This document shows positions 36,236-45,421 of a stretch of DNA of 64,000 nucleotides, piece by piece. The stretch is from Nitrospirota bacterium (GTDB taxonomy: Bacteria; Nitrospirota; Nitrospiria; Nitrospirales; Nitrospiraceae), in contig JAUSMA010000015.1 of assembly GCA_030645475.1 (NCBI GenBank), forward strand, positions 124,001-188,000, written 5' to 3'. Made by a program: the position numbers and the translations under genes. A model generated the notes under the pieces. That model ran no database searches, was not told the origin of the DNA, and was given only the letters and a program-made list of their open reading frames with translations. Position 1 is the first letter of the stretch, and each line of letters starts with the position of its first letter.

Positions 36236-37042
36236 CTACTTCTTGCCGGGTGCGGGAGGAGGAGACGCAGGACTCTTCTGTGGTGCAGCACCAGCCGGGG
36301 CCATCGACGAGGGCGCAGGCGTCGACTCCTGGGATTTCTTCACATCCATGATCTTGGTCCTAATCGTTGCCTCACTGGTGAAGGGAGAACTTGGATAGGT
36401 CTTGATCAGTTCCTGATAATGGGCTAACGCCCCTTCTGGCCGCGACTGAGACTCTTCCAACCGCGCCAACTCAAACAAGGCTTGATCTCGATTCAACGTA
36501 CCGGGGGTCTCCAAGATGCCGGTCAATGCCTTGACGGCTAGATCCCGGTCTCCCTTGAGCAAATACACATAGGCCAACCGTTGTTGTACGAGCCCTGCCA
36601 TTGAGGGATTCGAACCGTACAACATCAAGAATCGCTGATAGGCATCAATGGCCGCACTCAACTCATTGGTCTGGACCAACGTATTTCCCAAATGATACAA
36701 CGCCAGTGGTGCTGAGGGGGTTCGAGGATATTGATCGACCACTTGCCGATACCGCGTGATCGCTTCCTTGAGCGCATGATCGGCCTTTTGAGGATCGCTG
36801 GCGGAAGGAGCGGTCAAGAAACGCATCGCCTCACGTTCAAGCTCTTGAGCCTTCTGCGCGGCCTGGCGGTCAACGTAGAACACCCCGCCAACCACGGCAG
36901 CCGCAAGCACCAACACCCCCAAACCGACCAGTATGGGGCGTCGATAGTTCTGGAGTCGGTGGAACGCATGGTCAAGCCCGCTCAGCATATGGGCTTCATC
37001 GACCGGAAGAACTTTTGCCGGGATCTTAATGCGGTAGCTCAT
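36236..37042 (-). CDS. YfgM/BamD-like membrane-anchored TPR protein
   Basis: A 268-residue protein with one membrane segment at residues ~39-58 (PILVGLGVLVLAAAVVGGVF) in type II orientation. Periplasmic tetratricopeptide repeats follow (APLALYHLGN, DQALFELARLEES, RPEGALAHYQELIKTYP), then a Pro/Ala-rich tail. The layout fits YfgM (a SecYEG/PpiD partner) or related outer-membrane assembly factors. It reads divergently from bioF and has a near-consensus promoter. Confidence 0.8.
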   Translation of the reverse strand: MSYRIKIPAKVLPVDEAHMLSGLDHAFHRLQNYRRPILVGLGVLVLAAAVVGGVFYVDRQAAQKAQELEREAMRFLTAPSASDPQKADHALKEAITRYRQVVDQYPRTPSAPLALYHLGNTLVQTNELSAAIDAYQRFLMLYGSNPSMAGLVQQRLAYVYLLKGDRDLAVKALTGILETPGTLNRDQALFELARLEESQSRPEGALAHYQELIKTYPSSPFTSEATIRTKIMDVKKSQESTPAPSSMAPAGAAPQKSPASPPPAPGKK

Positions 37043-37094
37043 GGATAGATTCGTCAGAGAGGGCGAGGCCCGTTTCGTTAAATAATGTCCGCGC

Positions 37095-37124
37095 CTTATA
37101 CTAAGGATGTCACAAGGTTGTCAA
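37095..37124 (-). promoter_or_regulatory. Strong sigma-70-like promoter of the YfgM-like gene
   Basis: TTGACA (37124-37119) and TATAAG (37100-37095) on the minus strand are separated by 18 bases, with the ATG about 52 bases downstream. This is the best promoter match I found by eye in the window. Confidence 0.62.
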
Positions 37125-37170
37125 TGAGGCAGCGGTTTTCTCTCAGTTTTCAGATGGTAATCAGACCCCT

Positions 37171-38331
37171 ATGTTTAATAAACAGCTCGACGAGTTGGCT
37201 GCGCGACATCTCACCAGACGGCTCACGCCGCTCCATTCGGGCGTCGGCCCGGTCGTTGAAATGGCAGGACGCCAAATCCTCCTCTTCGCCTCGAACGATT
37301 ATTTAGGACTGGCCATGCATCCGGAGGTGATTCAGGCCGCCGTCGAGGCGACGCAACGATTTGGGGCCGGAGCTGGGGCCGCACGGTTGGTCTCAGGCTC
37401 ATTGCCACCGCATCAGGAATTGGAAACCGCATTGGCACAATTCAAGGGAACAGAGGCTACCCTGACCTATGGCTCTGGCTATCTGGCCAACATCGGAACC
37501 ATCCCTACATTGATCGGGCGAGGCGGATTGATTCTGGCCGATCGCCTCTGCCATGCAAGCCTGATCGACGGATGCCGACTGAGCGGAGCCGACTTTCGCA
37601 TCTATCGACACAACGATACCGATCACCTACAGTCTCTCCTAGCCGCAAGACGCCAGTCACGACGCACCCTGATTGTGACCGACGGCCTGTTCAGTATGGA
37701 CGGAGACCTCGCACCGTTGCCCGAACTCAACCGGCTAGCCCAGGAGTATGAGGCTGACCTCTATATCGATGATGCCCACGGCACAGGCGTAATGGGTCCG
37801 CATGGGCGAGGGACGGCCGAACACTTCGGGCTTGATGCACAGATCCCGCTTCAGATGGGGACGTTGAGCAAGGCCTTCGGCAGTAGTGGCGCATACATCG
37901 CCGGTCCCTCGACGTTGATCCAGTATCTGATGAACACCAGCCGATCGTTTATCTTTACCACGGCGCCGCCACCAAGTTCGGCTGCCGCTGCTACGGCAGC
38001 CTTACGAATCATCCAACGGGAGCCGGAGCGGCGAGCGCGCTTGTGGGCTAACCGTGAACGACTGTTCACGGGGCTAACACAATTGGGATTCAACCTCTCT
38101 CCCAGCGTCAGTCCGATCATACCGATCCTCATCGGCAGCGCTGAAACCGCACTCTCGTTCGCCGAGCATCTGTTTGCAGAAGGCATCTACGCTCCGGCAA
38201 TTCGGCCGCCCACCGTTCCGGACGCCACCAGCCGTATCCGCGTCACGGTGACCGCTGAGCATACCGCTGGCCACATTGATCAGGCGCTCGCTGCATTCCA
38301 ATGCGCTGGGCAATCCGCGAGACTGATCTGA
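37171..38331 (+). CDS. bioF: 8-amino-7-oxononanoate synthase
   Basis: A 386-residue alpha-oxoamine synthase. FASNDYLGLA near residue 40, SGSLPPHQELE, the Asp in IDDAHGTGVMG and the PLP lysine in GTLSKAFGSSGAY near residue 232 are all as in BioF. It condenses pimeloyl-ACP/CoA with alanine in biotin synthesis. Related KBL or serine palmitoyltransferase activities are less likely given the start and length. No other bio genes are adjacent. Confidence 0.88.
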   Translation: MFNKQLDELAARHLTRRLTPLHSGVGPVVEMAGRQILLFASNDYLGLAMHPEVIQAAVEATQRFGAGAGAARLVSGSLPPHQELETALAQFKGTEATLTYGSGYLANIGTIPTLIGRGGLILADRLCHASLIDGCRLSGADFRIYRHNDTDHLQSLLAARRQSRRTLIVTDGLFSMDGDLAPLPELNRLAQEYEADLYIDDAHGTGVMGPHGRGTAEHFGLDAQIPLQMGTLSKAFGSSGAYIAGPSTLIQYLMNTSRSFIFTTAPPPSSAAAATAALRIIQREPERRARLWANRERLFTGLTQLGFNLSPSVSPIIPILIGSAETALSFAEHLFAEGIYAPAIRPPTVPDATSRIRVTVTAEHTAGHIDQALAAFQCAGQSARLI

Positions 38332-38469
38332 CCGAGAATTCGGGCAGACACTTCCGGCTATTTCCTTGCTTTCCCATCACCCTGTGGCATCATGCTCTCA
38401 AGCAGCCCTGAGGTCTGACAAACCAAGGCCCTGTCCATTCTCATCTTTTCTTACCGAGGAGTCCTCTTC

Positions 38470-39528
38470 ATGGATATATCGAAACTCCTGACCTTCACGG
38501 CAAAGGAGGGCGCATCGGACTGTCACATCAGCGCCGGCGAACCGCCCATGATCCGGATGAACGGGGACCTCAAAAAACTCGATCATCCCCCATTGACCAC
38601 AGAAGAAACACACTCACTCATCTACGACATGATGAGCGATACCCAGAGGAAGAACTTCGAGGAAAAACGCGAATGCGACTTTTCCTTTGAACTGGGTGAC
38701 ATCGCTCGGTTCCGCGTCAATGTCTTCGTCCAGAATCGCGGTCTTGGCGCCGTATTCCGAAACATCCCCACCGAAATCATTCCGATGGAAAAACTCGGCA
38801 TGCCTCCTGTCGTGCGGCAGCTCTGTGATCGGGAAAAGGGGTTGATCCTTGTGACCGGCCCAACCGGATCAGGCAAATCGACGACGCTCGCCTCCATGGT
38901 CGACTACCTGAACAACACCTTCGAAGGCCACATCATCACCATTGAGGATCCAATCGAGTTCGTCCACAAGACCAAGAAGTGCCTAGTCAACCAGCGAGAG
39001 CTGGGCGTCCATACCCTGTCATTCGCTAATGCGCTGAAGTCCGCACTCCGCGAAGACCCGGACATCATCCTCGTGGGTGAAATGCGGGATCTGGACACCA
39101 TCCAGCTCGCGTTGACGGCCGCAGAAACGGGACACTTGGTCTTCGGCACACTCCACACTTCCAGTGCGCCGAAAACTATCGATCGCATCATCGATGCCTT
39201 TCCCCCGAATCAACAGTCCCAGATCCGCACCCAGATCGCCGAGGCCTTGGAAGCCGTCATCACCCAGACCCTACTGAAGAAAAAGTCGGGCGGCCGTGTC
39301 GCCGCCCTCGAGATTATGGTCGCGACGACCGCGGTCAGGAATCTCATCCGCGAAGGCAAGTTGCACCAGATTCCCGGAGTCATGCAGGCCAGCCAAAAAG
39401 ACGGCATGCAAACGATGGACATGGCACTGGTTGATTTAGTAACCCGTGGACTTGTCACGAAGGGCGAAGCCCAATCGCGCAGTATGAATCCCAATCTATT
39501 TGGATCCGCCATGGGCGGCGCAGCCTAA
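38470..39528 (+). CDS. pilT: Type IV pilus retraction ATPase PilT
   Basis: A 352-residue hexameric secretion ATPase. It has Walker A GPTGSGKSTT near residue 138, the Asp box IITIEDPIEFVH, Walker B DIILVGEMRD and the His box GHLVFGTLHTSSA. The 38-residue tail after the ATPase core and the AIRNLIRE-like motif (AVRNLIREGK) near the end mark PilT. It powers pilus retraction at the cytoplasmic base. GAGGAG precedes the ATG. pilU follows 29 bases downstream. Confidence 0.95.
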   Translation: MDISKLLTFTAKEGASDCHISAGEPPMIRMNGDLKKLDHPPLTTEETHSLIYDMMSDTQRKNFEEKRECDFSFELGDIARFRVNVFVQNRGLGAVFRNIPTEIIPMEKLGMPPVVRQLCDREKGLILVTGPTGSGKSTTLASMVDYLNNTFEGHIITIEDPIEFVHKTKKCLVNQRELGVHTLSFANALKSALREDPDIILVGEMRDLDTIQLALTAAETGHLVFGTLHTSSAPKTIDRIIDAFPPNQQSQIRTQIAEALEAVITQTLLKKKSGGRVAALEIMVATTAVRNLIREGKLHQIPGVMQASQKDGMQTMDMALVDLVTRGLVTKGEAQSRSMNPNLFGSAMGGAA

Positions 39529-39557
39529 GAAACATAGCCGAGGGAACGGGGGTCGCA

Positions 39558-40733
39558 ATGGATGTTCGCAGTCTCTTAAAAGTCATGGTGGATCAGGAAG
39601 CGTCAGACCTGTATCTGACCGTCGATTCAGCTCCGGCCTATCGCGTCCACGGCTCGACACAGCAAACCGACGCGCCGCCGTTTACCAACGAACAACTCGA
39701 AGCCCTCGCGCTGGCGCTGATGCGCGGCCAGCAGCGCGGAGAGTTCGAGGAAAAGATGGAGATGAATCTGGCTCTCTATTACAAAGAGCTCGGCCGTTTC
39801 CGCGTCAATATTTTCCGGCAACGGGGAAACGTCGGCTTGGTCTTCCGGCATATCAAAGCCGAAATCCAGACTGTCGAGCAGTTGGGCCTACCTCCGATCG
39901 TCAAAGACATCGCCATGACGAAGCGCGGGTTGGTGCTCGTCGTCGGGGCCACCGGTTCCGGAAAATCCACCACCCTCGCCGCCATGATCGACCACCGCAA
40001 CACCGTCCATCCCGGCCATATCGTCACGGTAGAAGACCCGATCGAGTTCGTCCACAACCACAAGCGGTCGCTCATTACACAACGAGAAGTGGGCTTCGAC
40101 ACGCTCTCCTTCCAAAATGCGCTCAAGAATACCCTGCGGCAGGCACCGGATGTGATTCTGATCGGAGAAATCCGGGACACGGAAACGATGGAAGCCGCAA
40201 TCACCTTCGCGGAAACCGGACACCTCTGCATCGGCACACTCCACTCGAATAACGCGAACCAAGCCATCGAGCGCATCATGAACTTTTTCCCGGTGGAGCG
40301 GCATGCACAGATCTATCTCCAGCTCTCACTGAATCTCCGCGCCATCATCTCACAGCGGCTCGTGCCGTCCATCGACGGGAAGCGAGCTCCGGCACTGGAA
40401 ATCATGCTGGATACGCCTCGCATAAAAGACCTCATCAAGAAGTCCGAAGTCGATTCGCTCAAAGAAGCGATGGAGCAGGGAGTGGAGGAAGGCTGTCAAA
40501 CGTTCGATCACGTCCTCTTCCAGCTCTACAAGGAAGAACGGATCTCGCTCGAACAGGCCTTGATCAATGCCGACAGCGCGAACAATCTCCGGCTCAAGAT
40601 CAAGATCGAAGGTCTGAGAGGGGACGATGCGGTGAATGCACTCCTCGACAAGAAGTCTGGCGACGAGTCGAACAGTGCCTTTAAAATACAAGGCGGAGCC
40701 TCGGGGAATGTAACCCCTCTACGGAAACGATAG
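39558..40733 (+). CDS. pilU: PilT paralogue, probable PilU
   Basis: A 391-residue paralogue of the gene before it, with Walker A GATGSGKSTT, Asp box IVTVEDPIEFVH, Walker B VILIGEIRD and His box GHLCIGTLHSNNA. MEQGVEEGCQTFDHVLFQLYKEERISLEQAL in the tail and the greater length are as in PilU, the accessory retraction motor that works on PilT. Co-transcription with pilT is likely. The last ~30 residues are Gly/Asn-rich. Confidence 0.92.
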   Translation: MDVRSLLKVMVDQEASDLYLTVDSAPAYRVHGSTQQTDAPPFTNEQLEALALALMRGQQRGEFEEKMEMNLALYYKELGRFRVNIFRQRGNVGLVFRHIKAEIQTVEQLGLPPIVKDIAMTKRGLVLVVGATGSGKSTTLAAMIDHRNTVHPGHIVTVEDPIEFVHNHKRSLITQREVGFDTLSFQNALKNTLRQAPDVILIGEIRDTETMEAAITFAETGHLCIGTLHSNNANQAIERIMNFFPVERHAQIYLQLSLNLRAIISQRLVPSIDGKRAPALEIMLDTPRIKDLIKKSEVDSLKEAMEQGVEEGCQTFDHVLFQLYKEERISLEQALINADSANNLRLKIKIEGLRGDDAVNALLDKKSGDESNSAFKIQGGASGNVTPLRKR

Positions 40734-40772
40734 TCTTACCACCCTGCTCGAATCCGGCAGGAGCCATCGCAC

Positions 40773-41252
40773 TTACGGTGTGGCGGATACCCCTTGCAAC
40801 TCAAGATACGACGCAATTTTCTCCAGCGCGAGCGCGCTCAATTTCGCGCCATACCATGTCGGCATTGTGTGATCTGGATAGCCCGCCACAACAAACACCC
40901 CCGGCTCGATCACCGACTCGATCACATATTGATGCACCGACTGCGCATGGCCCCGGTACGATGGATCGGCCAACCGAAGAGGCCCCGTGACTCCTAACAG
41001 GAGAGTCGGCCCCACGCGTCCATCGGCTCCCGAAATACCGGGGACGGTGTGGCACACTGCGCAACCGGCTTTTGTGAAAATCTCTGTGATCGGTTCGTCT
41101 CCCGTGACAAGCGGAACCATGTCCGGCACAAGTGCTGCCACCGACGGGACAGTCACCGGCGTCACCGAAGAGGAATTGATAGAGTGGAGCGCCCACAGGG
41201 TCCCCAACACCAGTGCAATGATGATAAGAGGCGTAATCAATCGTTCAGACAT
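40773..41252 (-). CDS. Membrane-anchored mono-haem c-type cytochrome
   Basis: A 159-residue protein with an uncleaved N-terminal helix (LITPLIIIALVLGTLWAL). One haem site, CAVCH, lies near residue 65, and HTMPTWYG provides the probable axial Met. Class I cytochrome c fold is likely, facing the periplasm. It could ferry electrons in a respiratory chain; no oxidase or other redox partner is beside it. It converges with pilU. Confidence 0.88.
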   Translation of the reverse strand: MSERLITPLIIIALVLGTLWALHSINSSSVTPVTVPSVAALVPDMVPLVTGDEPITEIFTKAGCAVCHTVPGISGADGRVGPTLLLGVTGPLRLADPSYRGHAQSVHQYVIESVIEPGVFVVAGYPDHTMPTWYGAKLSALALEKIASYLELQGVSATP

Positions 41253-41368
41253 GGAATCGCTTAAAGAAACAGCCTGGAGAGGTTGCGATGGAATGAAACA
41301 TTGTGGCTGATTGGACCTGGCATCCTAGATATCGCCGACCTTCGCCAGCCATACCAGGCTGACCGCAC

Positions 41369-42226
41369 TCACTTCGCCACATTCATCGCACAGCGAAATC
41401 CGATCGTCCGATCCTCATAGTCTGCTTCAGCTGAAAACCGTGCGGTCACGCGCAAGGCAGCCGGCAAATCTGCCCACGATCCACCCCGGAGGACTCGCTT
41501 TTCACCAGTGGCCGGGCCGGTTGGATTTTGCTCAGGACTCTTCTGGTAGTAATCGCGTCCATACCAGTCAGCCACCCATTCTGCCGCGTTCCCAGCCATG
41601 TGGGAAAGACCGAAAGGACTTTTCCCGCCCTCTTTCAGCCCATGCCGCACACTCATGCCCTCAAGACCGCTGGTGACCGCCACCAACGTGATGGCTTCAT
41701 TCACCCACATGCCTCGATTATAGTTCGCAATATCGACGAAGGGCTGCATGTCTCCCCAGGGATACCGGCGCCCGTCGGTCCCCCGCGCCGCCTTCTCCCA
41801 CTCAGCCTCCGTTGGAAGCCGCTTCCCTGCCCATTGGCAATAGGCAGAAGCCGACTCCCACTTCATCCCCGTCGCAGGCCGATCTCCCACGGTCGTCGCC
41901 GCCTCATCGTCCCAGGTTGTAGGAGATTCGTGCTTTCCCGATTCCAAAAACGTTCGATAGCGGCTAAGCGTGACTTCATACTGATCGATGAAGAAGGCAT
42001 CCAGCATGACGCGATGTTCAGGTCGCTCGTTTGGGAGGCCGTCGTTACTCCCCATGATGAAGGGACCGGCAGGGATAAGAATCATCGGAGCACCATCCCG
42101 TCCTCGACCAGCCTCGAACCAAAGAGCCTGCCCGCCCTTGGCAGACTGTGGCTCTGCCGCCCCAAGGCACAGGATTCCCGCCACAAGGCTTATTCCTGCC
42201 CATACCATCATCTGTTGTCCATTCAT
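41369..42226 (-). CDS. SUMF1/formylglycine-generating-enzyme domain protein
   Basis: A 285-residue exported protein. ATG 42226 has GGAGG five bases upstream, better than the codon at 42238. After a signal peptide (MVWAGISLVAGILCLGAA) a FGE-sulfatase domain begins with PMILIPAGPFIMGSNDG and shows EVTLSRY, KRLPTEAEWEKAARG, MAGNAAEWVADWYG and VLRGGSW. The active-site cysteines of true formylglycine-generating enzymes are not evident, so it is more likely a non-catalytic family member, as is common in Nitrospirota. Function unknown. Confidence 0.82.
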   Translation of the reverse strand: MNGQQMMVWAGISLVAGILCLGAAEPQSAKGGQALWFEAGRGRDGAPMILIPAGPFIMGSNDGLPNERPEHRVMLDAFFIDQYEVTLSRYRTFLESGKHESPTTWDDEAATTVGDRPATGMKWESASAYCQWAGKRLPTEAEWEKAARGTDGRRYPWGDMQPFVDIANYNRGMWVNEAITLVAVTSGLEGMSVRHGLKEGGKSPFGLSHMAGNAAEWVADWYGRDYYQKSPEQNPTGPATGEKRVLRGGSWADLPAALRVTARFSAEADYEDRTIGFRCAMNVAK

Positions 42227-42362
42227 CACCACCTCCATCGCGGCAGCATGCTAGAGCAGCCACTCAGCCACTGTCAGTCAGTGTATCCAGCTGAGGAGGC
42301 AAATTCAACGGAGCGAGAGGGTTGAAACAACAAGCCGGCAGCGGGAGAGAAGGAGAGAAATG

Positions 42363-42440
42363 TGGTGTCCCCAACGGGATTTGAACCCGTGTTACTGCCT
42401 TGAAAGGGCAATGTCCTAGGCCAGGCTAGACGATGGGGAC
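42363..42440 (-). tRNA. tRNA-Glu (TTC)
   Basis: The minus strand reads GTCCCCATCGTCTAG at the 5' end and closes with GGGGAC then ACCA, giving a seven-pair acceptor stem and an encoded CCA. The anticodon loop CTTTCAA (42406-42400) between TGCC and GGCA stems gives anticodon TTC. The T arm contains GGTTTGAAATCC-type sequence. All arms are present. Confidence 0.95.
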
Positions 42441-42610
42441 GAAACGGGATCCGCAAAACGAAGTGGATTCTTATCATACTTCCGACTCATGTGTCACTAG
42501 AGCCCGCCGAGGGCCAGGGAGCTGGTCGCGTTTCCGCTCCGAATTCTGTAGGATAAACTTTGCCGAGGGCGTTGAACCTTCACCCGGTAGAAACCCAAGG
42601 AACACGACTC

Positions 42611-43099
42611 ATGACCAGACCCAGACTCGTATCCTGTGCATCAATCCTGCTCGTCGCCTGCGGCCTGCTCATCGCGAGTTGCGCCCACGATACCTACCAG
42701 GAACGGGCGAACCTGATCAAAAATCATGCTGAAACGTTTTATGACAATCTGAAAACCAATCGCGTAGAATCCGCGATCCGAGCCAACGAGCAGATCGAAG
42801 CCATGGCAAGTCAGATAGGGGACACCGTCAAGAAACGGGCCGTGCAACAAGGCACGACACATGTCGAGCGCGAATTTGCGTTGATGAAAACGGCCAATGA
42901 AGCTGCGGCCACAAACTGGCTCGCACTGGGCCAATACTTCGCCATCAAGCGCCAGTACCCCCAAGCCCGCGCCACCTATCGACGCGTGATCGATACCTAT
43001 ACGAATCCCACAGACCAACCATACCGTGAGCAGGCTCTGCGCGCCTTGAAAGATTTGGACATGCTCAACCCACCCACGCCCGCCACGACGAACCCGTGA
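42611..43099 (+). CDS. Small lipoprotein with TPR-like C-terminus
   Basis: A 162-residue protein from ATG 42611, preceded by AAGGA. The signal ends in the lipobox LLIASC at residue 24. The mature part is helical, with YFAIKRQYPQARATYRRVIDTY resembling one TPR hairpin. No enzyme motif is seen. Its end overlaps the next start as GTGA (43096-43099), so the two lipoproteins are coupled. Function unknown; an outer-membrane or periplasmic role is inferred. Confidence 0.8.
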   Translation: MTRPRLVSCASILLVACGLLIASCAHDTYQERANLIKNHAETFYDNLKTNRVESAIRANEQIEAMASQIGDTVKKRAVQQGTTHVEREFALMKTANEAAATNWLALGQYFAIKRQYPQARATYRRVIDTYTNPTDQPYREQALRALKDLDMLNPPTPATTNP

Positions 43100-43653
43100 A
43101 CGGCAACCGTCTCCTGCGCCAATCCACGGGATGTATTCTTAGCGGGCTCCTCTTGCTCAGCTGGGGCTGTGGCCATCGAATTCACGTGACCCCTGCACCC
43201 CTAGCTGTGGCACCGACCATCATCCCTCAATCCCTCTCTGTCGTGGTGCCCTTTCTCGCTTTGGAAGGAGCCGACCATATGCCGGGCATCGCCTTACTGG
43301 AGTGGCCGGCACAGGACCTACGCTCCGCCACGATCGATTACATCCAATCGCGCCAAACCTTTGCCTCGGCAGGAGACAAACCGGCCGACCTCACCCTAAC
43401 CATCAAGGCCTGGCTGACGATGCGATCCCGAGGCAACTATCGCTACAGTCTGCGCTTGGAATCAGACCTTGGCGCATCGGACAAACCGCCGATCAAATCC
43501 TATTTGGTGGAAAAAGAAGCGATGGGATCGAGCGTCAGGTGGGTGACGTCTTCAGATCAGAGCCCCATCGCAGAGGCTGTCCAAGCCGCGTTGGACGATC
43601 TGCTCACGCAGATCGAAGCCGACTACCTGTTGTATCGAAAAGGACTGCGCTGA
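43096..43653 (+). CDS. Small lipoprotein, unknown function
   Basis: A 185-residue product starting at GTG 43096, inside the stop of the previous gene. The signal sequence CILSGLLLLSWGC ends in a lipobox-like SWGC. The mature protein has alternating short strands (ADLTLTIKAWLTMRSRGNYRYSL), resembling the DUF/TolB-like lipoproteins that report on trans-envelope partners, but I do not recognise the family. It is probably co-expressed with the upstream lipoprotein. Confidence 0.75.
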   Translation: MNGNRLLRQSTGCILSGLLLLSWGCGHRIHVTPAPLAVAPTIIPQSLSVVVPFLALEGADHMPGIALLEWPAQDLRSATIDYIQSRQTFASAGDKPADLTLTIKAWLTMRSRGNYRYSLRLESDLGASDKPPIKSYLVEKEAMGSSVRWVTSSDQSPIAEAVQAALDDLLTQIEADYLLYRKGLR

Positions 43654-43719
43654 GGAGATATGAAGCGAGGACGATTCACGCACCAGAGCTTCTGGCGCGT
43701 GTGACGTTGTAGTAATCCG

Positions 43720-43953
43720 CTAGGAGGGGCGAGACCGTCGGTCGAAAAAACGCATCGCCAAACCTCCGGCTGCCAGGCCTGCAGCAAAAAGGGCACTGAT
43801 CATCCACAAGGACGGAACGCCCGTTCGCCTTGGCTCACGACGGCGAAGCTCACGATTGAGATTCGGCATATGGGCCTCAGCCCCGAGCCATTCATCCTCA
43901 GGCGAGCCGTTCGAGCCTTTCTTCACGGACATGGCTGTTCTTCTTTCACTCAT
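43720..43953 (-). CDS. Small single-span membrane protein
   Basis: A 77-residue protein from ATG 43953 (AGGGGAACG upstream). The first ~50 residues are polar and Arg-rich (NLNRELRRREPRRTG). A membrane helix (WMISALFAAGLAAGGLAM) and a basic tail RFFDRRSRPS follow. It lies 61 bases downstream of the MarR-like gene on the same strand and is probably in its operon. No known family. Confidence 0.55.
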   Translation of the reverse strand: MSERRTAMSVKKGSNGSPEDEWLGAEAHMPNLNRELRRREPRRTGVPSLWMISALFAAGLAAGGLAMRFFDRRSRPS

Positions 43954-44014
43954 CGTTCCCCTAACTCTCATACCAACATATACCAACTTCGCATGAACAG
44001 GAGGGAGCCAACCT

Positions 44015-44707
44015 CTAGGCGATACGTGAACGGGAAAAATTGGCCCAGGCCGCATCGACCTGCGCGACCGGAGCCGCCTCGTATTCATGGCAATCCAAAC
44101 GAAGCGAACGATCCCCGAACGACGCGTTCAAATAGTCACAATGATGTGGTCGATCCGCATTGTCATAGTGATTGGGACGAAAATACTGACAGGAGATACA
44201 CATCCGCGCGACTGAAATCTCCCCCTGCTCCTGAAGACTGCGAATCACCTTGACCAAGGACGTAAGGAGAAGGACTTGCTCCGGTGACGAGAGGGTGTCC
44301 GTCGCGGTCGCCAGCCGATCCGGCATACCGGTCGAAGGCGTACAGGACCGATTTCCTTTGGCCGTCAATTGCGCCGTCACCACGCGTCCATCGCTCGTGT
44401 CTCGCCGCCTCCGTACCAATTGCTTCCGTTCGAGTGTCGCAATGACTTCCGACGCAGTGGGAAGCCTGACGGCTAATTCATTGGCCACAGTCGAGACGGT
44501 GGCGCGCTGGCCTGGCTTGGATCGAAGAAGCGTGAGGACCTGCCGCTGCAAGGGGCCGAGACCTGCTCGACCTTCACGTCGCCATGTCCGGCTTTTCATC
44601 GCCAGCCCGATCTTTTCCAGGCCGGCTACCAACTGAGTGGTCATTGCAACCGCATCCTGCAATGACGATGACTTCTTCCCGCTATTGAGTACGCGCAATT
44701 CAGCCAT
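44015..44707 (-). CDS. MarR-family regulator with C-terminal Cys/His-rich tail
   Basis: A 230-residue protein. ATG 44707 has AAGGAGGTG seven bases upstream, so the earlier frame start (44752) is rejected. Residues ~45-160 are a MarR winged helix (LGPLQRQVLTLL, VSTVANELAVRLPTASEVIATLERKQLV, RRRDTSDGR). The tail adds CISCQYF, PHHCDYLN and LDCHEYE, four cysteines and several histidines that look like a metal or cluster site. A metal- or redox-responsive repressor is inferred. A palindrome overlaps its own ribosome-binding region. Confidence 0.85.
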   Translation of the reverse strand: MAELRVLNSGKKSSSLQDAVAMTTQLVAGLEKIGLAMKSRTWRREGRAGLGPLQRQVLTLLRSKPGQRATVSTVANELAVRLPTASEVIATLERKQLVRRRRDTSDGRVVTAQLTAKGNRSCTPSTGMPDRLATATDTLSSPEQVLLLTSLVKVIRSLQEQGEISVARMCISCQYFRPNHYDNADRPHHCDYLNASFGDRSLRLDCHEYEAAPVAQVDAAWANFSRSRIA

Positions 44708-44721
44708 GGAGCACCTCCTTA

Positions 44722-44733
44722 AATACCAGTATT
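44722..44733. promoter_or_regulatory. Palindrome, possible MarR autoregulatory operator
   Basis: aatac and gtatt arms around a two-base centre lie 15 bases upstream of the MarR-like ATG, next to the ribosome binding site. Binding here would block the gene's own transcription. Confidence 0.35.
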
Positions 44734-45039
44734 CGAAAAGTGTAGTGTCCACGCGATAGCCGCGTCAAGGTTTCGCGGGGCCAAATGACCGGCACCCACC
44801 AAGAGCGGGGGAGGGAACAAACGAACGCGCCCGCAAGCGCTCCTCGACCAGCAAACTACGATATAGAGCTGAACGGCACTACCGACGTGCAGACCTTTCT
44901 CAGTAACGAGTGCCAACGGAGAATATCAAGCTAGACCGGGCGGAAGGACCGGAGATTTTAGCAGACAGAAGACAGCCCCTTCGCTCAAGGTACATCACTG
45001 CCTGCCCTATCGCCGAAAGATAAACCGCGTGAATATTTC
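44734..45039. other. Gene-free stretch
   Basis: I see no gene, strong promoter or repeat in these ~300 bases; short frames here have no protein-like character. It should contain the promoter of the MarR-like gene. Confidence 0.45.
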
Positions 45040-45279
45040 CTAGGCAACCGTCACGGAAATCTCATGGAGCCCGGTCGCACCGTCCGGAGCAGGATCTTGC
45101 TCGATCGACGTTTGGACTTTTCCCTCTCCATCGGTCGCGCGAACGACCAGCACATAACGGCCCGGCGGCGGCACCGCCCAGGTATAACTCCAGAAGCGCC
45201 AGGCCGCGTGAACAGTTGGCGGATCAAGCGTTGCGGCCATCCATTGCTCACCACCATCGACACTGCCCCTCCCCCACAT
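45040..45279 (-). pseudogene. Fragment of a sulfite-oxidase-type Mo-co dimerisation domain
   Basis: This 79-codon frame reads SVDGGEQW, WRFWSYTWAVPPPGRYVLVVRATDGEGKVQ and HEISVTVA, the conserved C-terminal strands of the Mo-co oxidoreductase dimerisation domain. In full-length enzymes it is the last ~80 residues after a molybdopterin domain. No molybdopterin domain is found upstream, where the sequence soon reaches the divergent DUF4399 gene. It is either a remnant of a deleted oxidoreductase or, since GGGAGG precedes its ATG, a small gene retaining only this domain. Confidence 0.6.
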
Positions 45280-45421
45280 TGCAGACCTCCCTGGTGCTCA
45301 TAGAGAGTCAGGGGAAGAAAGGAACGTACGCTTACAAAAAATGCGTCCAGGAAAGAAAGTCTCCCGTAGTGGGTGGTATGTTGTAGCCGTTATTCCGCTC
45401 AATTCACACAAGGAGGCCGTT

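Noticed and set aside
42274-42477. A 67-codon minus-strand frame across the tRNA-Glu gene
   Set aside because: It reads through a structural RNA and has no protein features.
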